DNA of 26,067 nucleotides, from the NCBI RefSeq assembly GCF_000090795.2, contig NW_003546315.1, positions 82,365 through 108,431 on the forward strand, written 5' to 3'. Of this stretch, positions 10,430 through 18,989 are shown in pieces (within the stretch, counting starts at the first letter, position 1; each line of letters starts with the position of its first letter). Source of the stretch: Amphimedon queenslandica (Eukaryota > Porifera > Demospongiae > Haplosclerida > Niphatidae). The translations under genes were made by a program, and so were the position numbers. The notes beneath the pieces were generated by a model. That model was not told where the DNA came from, did no database searches, and saw only the letters and a program-made list of their open reading frames with translations.

Positions 10430-10792
10430 CAAAAAGAGAATGAAAAACTTAGACCTATAGCAAGAACTGACAAGTTTTGCATTGAGTATAAATATAGTAA
10501 CAAATGATGTCATCATTACATTGTGAGTTGCTTTAAGTCTGCAGAACCTAAAAATGCCATGGTAACTGCTGAGTGGATTTCAAGCTTGCAGAGCCTCATC
10601 ATGATGATGTAATGTATACAATTCAGCAATCTTATGTATACACTTGGCATCTCACCTTGCCACTCAAACTAAAGTTGTAACAGTTACATCACAATTATAT
10701 CATTGATTAAAACAACCAAAGCATTATAAAAAAAAGTGGCATCACTGCAAAGGAACAAGATCAGAAAAACTGAAGTTAGTGAACTATTAGGT
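10430..10792. other. No feature seen
   Basis: AT-rich spacer between two candidate coding units on opposite strands. It contains the putative intron or promoter of the OB-fold gene. No motif is assignable. Confidence 0.4.
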
Positions 10793-11297
10793 ATGGCTAC
10801 ACCAGAAGACACCTCCGACAAAATATTTGAAGAAGAGAACATGTTAATAGCTGAAGACACTTGGACAGTAAATTTTATTTTTGTGATAAAAAAATTATCT
10901 TCACATTTTTAGTGTCAATATTATAATTGTACAATAAAGGCAACAAAACAAGCATCAAGGCACAAAATTAAATTATGCTGGTACCATGTTGCTACATTAC
11001 ATGTGAGTTATTTTGTTTACAATTGCAATAATAAATTTTGTAGAAAAAAGGACGTGAAGCCATTATTTTCAAGGGGACAAAATGTCCTATCAAAGATTGT
11101 AAGAATGTGAAGAAAGAAGAACACATATTATGCCATGTACATGCAAGAATGCTGAAAGTAAGTGATTCAACCAAAAGAAAACAAAATAAAGAAAACAAGG
11201 TATTATATACTGAAAAGTATAAAATAATCTTTAACCATTTCTTTAGAAATTGATAGCCATTAAAAAAAATGTAAAGACAGTTGTTAACAAGTCATAA
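10793..11297 (+). CDS. Candidate small three-exon gene with Cys/His cluster
   Basis: Three phase-0 exons can be joined. Exon 1 is 10793-10867 (ATG, 25 codons, acidic: MATPEDTSDKIFEEEN...) with donor ACA|GTAAAT. Exon 2 is 11044-11157 (38 codons) with acceptor TTTTGTAG and donor AAA|GTAAGT, encoding TKCPIKDCKN and EEHILCHVHARML. Exon 3 is 11247-11297 (acceptor TTTCTTTAG), 16 basic codons and a TAA. The product would be 79 residues. The C-x4-C...H-x2-C-H-x-H spacing could bind zinc, but I know no family with it. Support comes from three compatible phases and good splice sites. AT-rich DNA gives such sites by chance, so this stays a hypothesis. Confidence 0.3.
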
Positions 11298-11799
11298 GTC
11301 AACGAACAATGTTTTTTTTCTTATTATTATTCATTATGTGATAAATATTACTTGAAAATCACAATGTATCATAGTATGACTTTGTATCTAAATTTATAAC
11401 AAAATTAAATCCTATAGATGAAACCTATGAGAAATAAGGTGTACCATAATTAATAATAAATAAAAAGAATACATCTGCATAATTTTGCAGAGGCAAATTT
11501 TGTGAAAAAGAAATATAAAATTGTATTTATAAATATAAATAAATATGAAATAAATATATATATATAGAATATAAAATTTTTGACCTCGTCAGTGGTCATT
11601 GTGTCAAGATTACTCGAAAAGGTAACATTCCTTTGAATTTAACAAAGAAATGCACTCTGTGTTTTCAAAAATTTGCAATAAATAAATAATTTTGTGCTAG
11701 TTAGGGTCATAATTTTAAAGATAAGAAGGGTATAAAACCTTTAAATGTTCAGAAAGGATGGCCATATTAAAACATTAAGGTCATTATTATTAAATAATA
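11298..11799. other. No gene; AT-rich with a short (TA)n run
   Basis: Very AT-rich. A TATATATATATA run lies at about 11555-11567. No open frame or inverted ends seen. Confidence 0.5.
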
Positions 11800-12004
11800 A
11801 AAATATTATTATTATTGCAATTTTATAGGACTAGACATAAGAAGGAGAAACAGATAGTAGTAGAGGTCCAGTAGAAGGGAGTAGTCCTAAAGGAATGACA
11901 GGGTCTAGCCCTGCCACCCAGTACATAAATACAGAAAAGGAAAGGAGTCAAGAGGAGGAGAGAAAAGAGGATGGGAGAGATATACATAACCAATTAGATC
12001 ATGG

Positions 12005-12453
12005 ACAGACAGTGTGTAGAGTGTGAATCAGAAGAATTAAAACATTTGTAAATTTGTCAATAAAATGGGATGTAATTAGTTTCTTAAAACTTGGGATAGA
12101 CATTGAGAGATTGATTGGAGGTAGAGAATTCCATAAACCGGGAAAGCAGTGAAAGAATGTGTGACGAGCTGAGGAGCAAACCTGGGAGGAGTGAACTAAC
12201 TTGTTGTGGGCTGAACTTTGAGTGGAGCAAGTTGAGAGAGGGATATAGTTACAAATGTCAAATGAGTGGTCTCAGTGTTTAAACTGGACAAAGAAGAAAA
12301 CAGATTCGATATATTCCAGACGATACATCAATGGTAATAGTTTGAGCAAGGAGAGTCTAAACTTGTAGTGTGACTGGTAGTCAAATAGAATATATTTAGT
12401 AGCTCTCCTTTGGAGCTGCACTAGAAGCACAAAGTCCTTAACCAGAGTGGGTC
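12005..12453 (-). pseudogene. LINE ORF2 C-terminal fragment, 3' half
   Basis: Directly after the insertion the minus strand resumes with PTLVKDFVLLVQLQRRATKY, then DYQSHYKFRLSLLKLLPLMY and RLEYIESVFFF. About 55 codons later comes FPGLWNSLPPINLSMS followed by IPSFKKLITSHF. The QRRATK...LLPL..R and LWNSLP......S...FK...  signatures are typical LINE ORF2 endings. One stop (after FVQFKH) lies between. It joins in sense to the half at 13907-14285 across W-R-P|T-L. Confidence 0.82.
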
Positions 12454-12736
12454 TGTCACGAAAAAAATTGTCCCCCGTGAAAATTTATCCTAGGATAGAA
12501 ATATCACGTGATATTTTATGTCCGCGTCAGCAATTTTTTGTCCTACCAAAAGAAAAGTGTAAAGGAACTGTAAATCTTTGTATTCGACTTTGTTCCTTAA
12601 TTATTTATCTATGGAATCCAAGTACAAAGCATGTGGGACCCTTTATTATACGTTCAAAGTACGTAGAAGATTTCAGATCGAAGAAGGATGACAGACTGTG
12701 CCGAACCGCGGAGTAAAGAACCCAGGACAGTATTAA

Positions 12737-12895
12737 GAGGATGATCTTGTGGAGAAGGCAGCTGTGTATTTAGCTGATAGAAAGTGTCCAGAAGTTTGTA
12801 GTGCTAACAAAAAGAGGCAGATATGGAAAAGAGCTGAAAAGTTTGTTTTCAGTGCAAAATGGGGAACCGCTGTATTACCGGACCAAGATGACTGA
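12737..12895 (+). pseudogene. Ginger/Gypsy integrase N-terminal remnant
   Basis: A 52-codon open stretch follows an in-frame TAA at 12734 and ends at TGA. It reads EKAAVYLADRKCPEV, then SANKKRQIWKRAEKFVFS. The pattern (Y-L....P......KR.I.RRA..F....G.L) matches the segment preceding the HHCC zinc finger in Gypsy-type integrases and GIN/Ginger transposases. The zinc finger and DDE core that should follow are absent; the next 190 bp are AT-rich noncoding. Similarity is by eye; a profile search would decide. Confidence 0.5.
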
Positions 12896-13089
12896 ATGGT
12901 CAACTATATCATGATAGTGTAGGTGTTTTCTGTATTTTAAATAGTTTAGTTAGTTATGTGTATATATGTATGTACGTAGTATGATATCTGTGCTTTTGTA
13001 GACAAACTCAGTATGTATATGCATCTGTATTCATGATTTGAATAATTAAATCAAAGCATCAATTATAACAAACTGATATATGATAGCTT

Positions 13090-13345
13090 GCCCAGCGATG
13101 GTATTGATAAACGTACCAGGGAGCAGATAGCAGCAATACCGAAATGCACCAAGTACAGGGAATTAAAGTGACTGTTCCTAGTATGCAAATTAAGGCAAAA
13201 TGGACAATAAGATTGTGGTTTATGTGCCCTTGCTTGAGCAATGTCAATTTGTGCTGGTTGAGACCCAACTTCTTGCAGCTATATTTCACATAAGCTTCGT
13301 TTCCATCTTTTATAATGCTTAGAAAAGAATGTGATGTCTTTGTTT
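13090..13345 (+). pseudogene. Ulp1/C48 cysteine protease remnant of the Ginger-like element
   Basis: SDGIDKRTREQIAAI (about 13094 on) leads into VTVPSMQIK at 13168-13194. Then, in a shifted frame, QNGQ-stop-DCGLCALA (13199-13234), AMSICAG-stop-DPTSC and LRFHLL-stop-CLE follow to about 13330. The Q....DCG(L/V)(F/C)A.A...LC.G..P motif is the catalytic glutamine/cysteine region of Ulp1-like (SUMO-protease fold) peptidases. The upstream His-Asp half of the triad is not seen, so only the C-terminal half remains. Stops and one frameshift disable it. Confidence 0.6.
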
Positions 13346-13384
13346 TCTACTTGTTTAAGAGCTAGATGCCCTGGACTATCCAAA

Positions 13385-13560
13385 GAATACAGGTTACCTA
13401 TATACTGCCTTTGCAGACAACCTATAGTAATGAAGGAAGAATGGTAAAATGTTCTTAATATAAGGAGTGGTGTCACGTAGAGTGTGAACAAATACCAGAA
13501 GATGTTTGGACTGATAAGGACTACGTTTGGTCATGTAATTGTTGTAAAAGTTGCATGAAG
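13385..13560 (+). pseudogene. PHD-finger remnant of the Ginger-like element
   Basis: YCLCRQ at 13403-13420 gives the first Cys pair. In the next frame, GRMVKCS-stop-YKEWCHVECEQIP (about 13435-13494) gives the M-V-x-C...W-x-H-x-x-C part. DYVWSCNCCKSC (about 13520-13555) gives the final W-x-C-x-x-C. This is the C4HC3 PHD order, with one expected Cys replaced by Tyr and a stop before it. PHD fingers bind histone tails or other chromatin ligands. One sitting after Ulp1 in a transposase suggests chromatin targeting, which is inference. Confidence 0.62.
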
Positions 13561-13675
13561 ACAATTATTGTGCGATAATGAAATGTATTATTATTATTAT
13601 GATTATTATTATTAATGCTGAGTGCTAAGTAAATTTTCCTTATCAAAATAGTCTATATATGCATAATATTATGAT

Positions 13676-13868
13676 CCTAGGATAAAATATTTCAGATACA
13701 ATTTGTCCTAGGACAAAAATATTTCATATATTATTTTGTCCTAGGACAAAAAAATTAGTCCTGTTAGGACAATAAAAGCTTGCCTAGGACAAAATATTTC
13801 TGAAAAATTTTGTCCTAGGACAAAATATTACTGAAAGATTTTGTCCTAGGATAAAATATTTTGTCTCA
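13676..13868. repeat. CCTAGG palindrome array, right sub-terminus of the Ginger-like element
   Basis: Units of about 30-45 bp are built around TTTTGTCCTAGGACAAAA, a perfect 18-bp palindrome in the best copies, spaced by AT-rich ATTTCTGAA-like linkers. Perfect CCTAGG cores recur from 13676-13681 to 13845-13850 (six of them), with two decayed versions (CCTGTTAGG, CTCATGGG). One matching unit lies at the other end at 12489-12494. Such sub-terminal arrays usually bind the transposase. Confidence 0.75.
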
Positions 13869-13906
13869 TGGGACAAAATTTGGGTGGGACAGATTTTTCT
13901 GTGACA

Positions 13907-14285
13907 GGTCTCCACACAGGAGAACAGTATGTTGGGATAGGGACTACTAGTGATAGGTATAGCTTCTTTACAACTGTAGGTGCTGTGGCAGCTGGAAAGA
14001 CTCTCTTTATCATTCTCAGTACATTATAGGCCTTCTGGAGAACACAGTCCACCTGGGCAGACAAGGAGAGTGTGTTGAAAAAAACTACACCAAGGTCCTT
14101 ACAGATTTGTTGATGGGCAATTGGTTGACCATCTAAGGAGTAGTCTCATATGACAGGGGTAGACCTCAGAGAGTGATAGCTAACAACACAGCTTTTGTTA
14201 CTATTGATATAATGTACACCAACCACTTCCTTGAGTGAGCACCAGAACTTTCAATTTACCTATACATTCTTAGTCTCAATAAATC
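13907..14285 (-). pseudogene. LINE RT thumb-region fragment, 5' half
   Basis: Pieces read CVVSYHSLRSTPVI, then DYSLDGQPIAHQQICKDLGV, then the open frame 14064-13846 whose first ~53 codons are LINE. That frame contains AQVDCVLQKAYNVLRMIKRV, KKLYLSLVVPIPTYCSPVW and stops being LINE at WRP (about 13907). The KDLGV ... KA...L..IKR ... LY.SLV.P..YCSPVW order is the standard region after the RT catalytic core in LINE ORF2 proteins. Upstream frames contain stops. Confidence 0.8.
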
Positions 14286-14290
14286 ATAAG

Positions 14291-15096
14291 GGAAACTAAG
14301 ATGACCAGGGAGCTCTTGCGACCATATTTATTTTCTAATTTTTCAGGGCTAAACCCAGCCCACTACTTTAAATTAGAACCTACATCATTTAAAGCATAAT
14401 TATGTAAGTTGTTTATTAGTACTAGTTTAGCATTTTATTACTTGTTTCCACAGGTGCTGCACGTCTTAGTATACATGCACAGACTTTTTTGAACCAACCT
14501 TCATTGTATGTATTTTTGGTAAGTGTATTATATCCTTATTATGATACACAATTTATACATTAGTGGACGGTGTATCATGTTCGATGTTTCATGAAACAGA
14601 GAGCTACCCTGAGTCAGAAGTCTCTGAGGCAGACTTGTAGTGAAACAGGTACCTAGATTACACATATGAACACATTTAGTGCAGCGAAAAGTTTTTTACT
14701 CAAATTGAAAGTCACGCGTTTCATTGTGCATATTCAGACTACAAAAAAGTGGCAAAATGGTCGATTTTATTTTGACATTTTTATCAATAATTCATCAATC
14801 ACTGAAATAAAAGACTTATCTAATTTTATACTGCTAGATTAGTTTTATACATGTAGCCTAGCTAAAACAGATTTGCTGTGTTGGCATTTTACTACTGCAC
14901 AAAATGTGTAAATTATTGATAGTTATATCTTGTAATAGTATAAAATCGTTCAAAATTTGTAATATTTGTTTTTTCTTCTATCCAGATTTAACAAGCGTAA
15001 CAGGGTAAAAAATATTCCTATAATTGATTTCACCACCTTGCAAGTACAACTTGGTCATTATTAAGACTTATAGAGGTTCTCTCTACTTTGTAATGC
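14291..15096. other. No gene seen
   Basis: AT-rich. A GTTTCATGAAAC palindrome lies near 14584-14596. Plus-strand MFHETESYPESEVSEADL opens there for 18 codons only. No repeat family or element end is recognisable. Confidence 0.4.
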
Positions 15097-15203
15097 TTCT
15101 AGAGAAGTCTTTAGACAGTATCTCTATGCTCTCTTGCTATTAAAAAACTCTTAACTTTGTCCCATGTGTAAGCCGCCATTTTGTTTGCTGTGACCACGCC
15201 CAC
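15097..15203 (-). repeat. Repeat B copy 3, fragment
   Basis: On the minus strand the sequence contains GTGGGCGTGGTCAC, then AAAATGGCGGC, then ACTGTCTAAAGACTTCTCTAG. These are the same three blocks in the same order as in repeat B at 1426-1991 and 22310-22653. The piece between the second and third blocks is diverged and shorter. Terminal repeats are not clear, though CAAGCCTTAGCAAC just beyond (about 15226-15241) resembles the B terminus. Confidence 0.6.
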
Positions 15204-15341
15204 TCATGTAAAGGAGCGTGGGCGGGTGGTTGCTAAGGCTTGTTATTTCTCCAATACAACGTGTAAAGAAGAAATGTAAGTGTGGACATACAAATAAATA
15301 TATATATATATACATAGCGCGACGGTGAAATCAATTATTGG

Positions 15342-15372
15342 AACGACCTGGGGGCTACGCCCCTAGGTCGTT
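15342..15372. repeat. Near-perfect 31-nt hairpin
   Basis: AACGACCTGGGGGC is followed by TAC and GCCCCTAGGTCGTT. The 14-bp arms have one mismatch (a G:T wobble on one strand). It sits in AT-rich DNA just after a (TA)n run at about 15298-15312 and after repeat B copy 3. It could be a Helitron-type or MITE terminal hairpin, but no CTRR follows and no partner end was found. Confidence 0.7.
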
Positions 15373-15869
15373 AAAAATGCAAAACAAGTCCAAGGAACTT
15401 TCAAGATTTGTGAATGTATATGTACTTCCTGACAACGTCAATTCATACCAGGTAATTCACAAGATTAAGTTCAATTAAAATTCATAGTTTCTAATCATGA
15501 ATCTTGTTATAGTGGCCAAATATTTATAAACTCAAAAATATTATTTTTCTAGGCCATGCAAAAAGAACTATTGCATAATTTAAGATAAGACTTCAAATAT
15601 GGTGTATTGATAAAGAATTAGAAAAAAACATTACTGGTTCATAATTATTGTTCCCGTAATTTAATGTTTGGCTTGGAGAAAGTATAAGATTACACTCTTA
15701 GTTATATAGATCTATAAGTGAATGCAGGATATTCTAAAAAAGGACAAAGCCTGCAATATATAAAGTTAATATTTGCCAGTTATAATTAGTCAAATCATAC
15801 TATGATGTATCCATGCATTAGAGTCAACTATAGCTACTATCCATGGATGATCAACTCACAACATGTTAA
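15373..15869. other. No feature seen
   Basis: AT-rich spacer; no open frame or repeat stands out. Confidence 0.5.
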
Positions 15870-16112
15870 TTAGAATACTGCTAGTACATAACGACTAGCA
15901 CAAATGGAGCTAGCTGGAGCTGGAGGAGGACTGGGTGGTGGTGGCCCCCAATGCTCACCTACCTCAGCCTTGCAAGTTTTGTTTCTTAAAATGAGTATAG
16001 CACAGTAAAGGATAAGTAATATCCTAAATATAATCTCATCAGCAGAAGGCATAACTGTATAATCAATAGAAAATCTGGCAAAAGTAATCACATGCACTGT
16101 ATACAACCACAC
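15870..16112 (-). CDS. Unassigned 80-codon ORF with one hydrophobic segment
   Basis: The frame encodes a hydrophobic run (IIFRILLILYCAILIL, about residues 27-42), which could be a membrane helix, and then a proline-rich tail (WGPPPPSPPPAPASS). No family is recognisable. GAG|GTAGGTGAG in the middle (about 15955-15965) is a fair splice donor, so the proline-rich tail may be intronic. Neither a promoter nor other exons are evident. Confidence 0.2.
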   Translation of the reverse strand: MWLYTVHVITFARFSIDYTVMPSADEIIFRILLILYCAILILRNKTCKAEVGEHWGPPPPSPPPAPASSICASRYVLAVF

Positions 16113-16119
16113 AGGACAA

Positions 16120-16560
16120 AACAGCTTCTGACCACAAAATTAAAATTTTTAATGAATTAAACTTAAAGTAATCAAAACAAGTAATGATATACCTTTTCCT
16201 CCAATTTTCATTGATTTTATAAATTTGTTAACCTGTTTATTATAAATTTTATAAATTCACTGTTTCTTATTTGTTAATTGCATTAACATCAAAATTTAAT
16301 TTTTATGTAGCTTCACTTTCCTTTATTACTCTTAAAATGCATTTAGCTCTTCTAAACTTATAAAAAATAGTTATAATGTTTGCCTGTCTAATAAAAGTAT
16401 ATTTTAAAATTATTTTATATTTTTACAGCATATTTTAACATAAATTTACTTTATTTTATAAGGTCTACCTCTAATGACAGTTGATTTTCTTTATTTTATG
16501 AATTTGTTATATTTCAATAAAATTTAGAACACAAATCATGGTATAGGAAATAAATTATTG
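16120..16560. other. No feature seen
   Basis: Extremely AT-rich, poly-T and poly-A rich sequence, without coding signal. Confidence 0.5.
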
Positions 16561-16626
16561 CGAAAAGTCGCTCTCGTGCATTAGTTACGCCGTATGAAAC
16601 AGGATGTAGATTATACACAAATTTAT

Positions 16627-17266
16627 ATGAGTGACGTCACAAGCAATGTGCCCATGCTCTTGGCGGTTATGGTAGCTGATTTTGTCGAAGTCTTTTTGTG
16701 TCATTTTAAAGTCAATATTTTGCCGAGTTTAAGTAAGTACATGGTCTCTCTGTTAGGCCAAATGACCTGCTAGATATTTATTTCTGTAACTATCGAGTAT
16801 ATTTCTGTGCTATGCCATTAAATGTTTTGGATTTGGGTTTTGCTGTAATTGCCTTTTCTCCACTTCTGAAAAGAATTGTTGAATGTTACTTGATAATAAC
16901 ATTGCCATTGCTGTGATACACTCTCTGTATACTGTGATTTGTTTGTGCATTGTTGGAAAGAAGAGTTATATCCAATTTATTAGATTTTTAATTGTACATT
17001 TGGTAAACACCTTTTAAAGAAACTGGTATCTCACACAGTTGATTTCTGTGCATGACTATGTACGTAAAGGCCTTTTGTATCGTTTGCATATTGTTTCAGA
17101 TTTTTTCAACACTCCTGTTAAGTTAGAAATAGACAAAACTCTAAGTGGGTGTGGTTTCATTGTAATTTGCTCTGAGGAAGTCTTATGTAGAGAACTTTGC
17201 AAAAGGTGTTCCAAACTCAAGAAATTTCATTCAGTGCTGGTGACTTCATCTCTGGGTACATTTTAA
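16627..17266 (+). CDS. Candidate two-exon gene, 90 residues, Cys-rich end
   Basis: ATG at 16627 opens a frame (MSDVTSNVPMLLAVMVADF...) that reaches a strong donor, TTTAA|GTAAGT, at 16732/16733. A good acceptor, TTGTTTCAG, ends at 17099. The phase fits: 106 + 167 nt gives 91 codons including the TAA at 17264-17266. Exon 2 carries GCGFIVICSEEVLCRELCK and RCSKLKK, a Cys-rich segment that may bind zinc. No family is known to me. The start codon lies on a TGACGTCA site, and both sit between inverted sequence blocks, so this may be an element's gene. Alternative: chance frames in AT-rich DNA. Confidence 0.3.
16632..16639. promoter_or_regulatory. TGACGTCA (CRE/ATF palindrome)
   Basis: Perfect 8-bp CREB/ATF consensus, next to the ATG of the candidate gene. 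In a metazoan it could be a promoter element if transcription starts nearby. The occurrence alone is weak evidence. Confidence 0.35.
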
Positions 17267-18180
17267 TCTTTTAGGTTATGCAGTTGTGTTGTATTTCACC
17301 TTTGTAATTGTAGGATGTATTGTGATAGGATGCTGGACACACTGCCGCTTCACTACACCTTCATTATTTGTTGGATTATTTATTGCGTGTGACCGATATT
17401 GATAACCCTAACTGATACAGTGTTTTTGATACTATTGTTGTACTTGTATGAGTATTCTAGCCTATCTATGCATGTATTGGGCTCTACATTGTATGAAAAT
17501 GCTGCAGAAAATTGATCTGTTTTTCAATTTATTCATAGGATATAAGAAATCTAACCAGTAAATACCTAGAAAATCAAAGAAATATCCAGATAAGCTCATT
17601 TTACAATGAAATTTCTTGTTTTTTATTGAATAAAAATCATCAATAGTAAATAGCTGCCCCCCGAAAACGTCACATCTGGCGCCAAGAGCATAAGCACATC
17701 CTGTTTCATATCCATGTTTGTTTGTAGTATCTATGCACAAACACATGGATGAGGATCACGGCTACAACTGGAAAAAAACCTACGCGTGTTAAGGGTTAAA
17801 AATGGAGAGTCAGGGACATCCTTCAGAAAAGTCTTGAGAAAATCAACTGTCTACAAATTTGAGAAGTCTCCAGTCTAGGAAATTTTTGGCTGCATAAAGT
17901 TCTCCTTTGAATGTATTTTATGAACTGTTACTGTGTGGAATGTATCCATTTTAGCATCTTTGAGATCTTATTCTTCCTCCAGCTTCTACCTTGATATCAC
18001 AACAGCTATTATGATGAGATGTGTGGATTGATGTGGCTATTATCCAATTTACTGAGAGTTTTTTATCTTAATTTCTCACTTAGGCTGTCTTTTATTGAGG
18101 TATTAAGAATAATCTGACCTACGGTGGAATTTCTTCCTCTCGCAGCTTCATGACGACCAATGAAGAAAATCTGTGGTATT
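17267..18180. other. No confirmed gene
   Basis: Apart from the inverted block at 17680-17710, the region is AT-rich. A 94-codon minus-strand frame (17462-17746) overlaps that block (GYETGCAYALGARCDVFGGQ) and is otherwise unremarkable. I see no splice-supported gene. Confidence 0.35.
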
Positions 18181-18390
18181 AGTATGGTTCCCTAGGAAAC
18201 TCTCCAGTGTAATGAGCTACAACAAATGTATATAAAATATATGGTCTAGTATGGCCATGCGTGGCCAGACGCAGACCTGCCCTCTTGCATGCAGTAGCAC
18301 TCTTGGGCTCCTGCTCCGTGCACGGATTGGGCTGGTGCATGCACAGGATAACACTACGAAACAAGGCCAACCTCCAATGAAAATTGATCA
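18181..18390. other. GC-richer block with TGGCCA palindrome
   Basis: About 18250-18345 is much less AT-rich than both sides. It contains TGGCCATGCGTGGCCA at about 18252-18267, a palindrome around TGCG. It also has repeated GCATGCA motifs (18286-18292, 18337-18343). This resembles a repeat-element fragment, but no second copy exists in the window. Confidence 0.35.
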
Positions 18391-18989
18391 CATGAAGTCT
18401 GGTGAATTCAAAACGTGAATTTTAAATTATTTAAAAATGATATCTAAATAATTATAATTTTTTAGGAGAAATACTGATACATCTAAGGACAAAAATTTTT
18501 AGCGTGGTAGTTATAGTCTTTCAGCTATAGGGAATCAGTCTTCATGTAGCCTGAAGACTAGTCTCCCTGTAAGTTTGGTGTACACATACCTGCAATAATT
18601 TTAGTAGTATAATATTCACACCTTTTAAAACTAATTTTTATTAGACATGCATTGAGTAGTTGATGTGTGTTTTGTTAGCTCTGTTTAAATTATATATATA
18701 ATGCTTGACATTATCACACACCAAATGAAAAGGTGGAGCCTCAAATTAAGGTTGTGCACCCACAATACCTTCGTCAAAAATTAGTACTTTTAAAGGACAT
18801 GTTTACTTGTACCTTTTTGTATTATCTTGAATTGAGCAATAATTTTTGGGGGGGCTTATTTATATAGCCATTTTAATTAAGTCGTAATTATTATAACTCT
18901 ATATATCTTTGTAGTGGCGAGGGCATGTGCTACAGTGCACTCATTTGTGATCTTGCTGTAACTTGAAATGTAAGCTCTAATTTTCTTGG
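18391..18989. other. No gene seen; possible left flank of the hAT element
   Basis: AT-rich. TAGTGGCGAGGGC near 18914 resembles hAT-style CAGTGGCG termini, but no matching inverted end was found beyond 21175, so it is not called. Confidence 0.3.

Larger units (their letters stand above)
12454..13906 (+). mobile_element. Ginger1-like DNA transposon, internally deleted, inside the LINE
   Basis: The left end is TGTCACGAAAAAAATTGTCCC (12454 on). The right end, reverse complemented, is TGTCACAGAAAAATCTGTCCC. The flanks are ...GTGGGTC and GGTCTCC..., so GGTC (or GGTCT) is duplicated. Restoring one copy reunites the LINE reading frame, which proves an insertion. Gypsy-LTR-like TGT...ACA ends, 4-bp duplications and transposases made of a Gypsy-type integrase with a C-terminal Ulp1 or OTU protease are the published hallmarks of Ginger1. 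Remnants of integrase N-terminus, Ulp1 and PHD lie inside in that order. The integrase catalytic core is missing, so the copy is defective. Published Ginger1 targets are CCGG/CCGT, so GGTC is a departure. Confidence 0.72.
11800..14290 (-). mobile_element. Non-LTR retrotransposon (LINE), 3' half, interrupted
   Basis: On the minus strand the C-terminal RT region of a LINE can be read in two halves, 14285-13907 and 12453-about 12005, separated by the insertion at 12454-13906. After the last coding stretch comes an apparent 3' UTR, ending in a run of AAT/ATT repeats (about 11787-11825), as in LINEs that end in simple repeats. The 5' part (endonuclease, RT catalytic core) is absent, consistent with 5' truncation during target-primed reverse transcription. 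Confidence 0.8.
16593..17710. repeat. Inverted pair of short blocks 1.1 kb apart
   Basis: TATGAAACAGGATGT at 16593-16607 recurs inverted at 17696-17710. ATGCTCTTGGCG at 16654-16665 recurs inverted at 17680-17691. Outer and inner blocks keep their order, but spacing differs (46 versus 4 bases). TGACGT lies in both arms. In sense both arms can encode YETGC...A-L-G. They may be the diverged ends of an element, or an inverted duplication of a small coding segment. Confidence 0.5.

Noticed and set aside
12447..12716. 89-codon plus-strand frame at the left end of the Ginger-like element
   Set aside because: It starts in the LINE, crosses the element's terminus and TIR, and has no family pattern. 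The frame is chance.
13059..13491. Minus-strand frames of 76 and 70 codons
   Set aside because: They are antisense to the better-supported Ulp1 and PHD remnants on the plus strand.
13846..13906. Last part of the minus-strand frame that includes the LINE RT piece
   Set aside because: After W-R-P the frame reads through the Ginger-like terminus; these ~20 codons are not LINE protein.
18914..18927. TAGTGGCGAGGGC as a hAT terminal repeat
   Set aside because: No matching inverted end was found downstream of the transposase relic, and the resemblance is only 8 or so bases.
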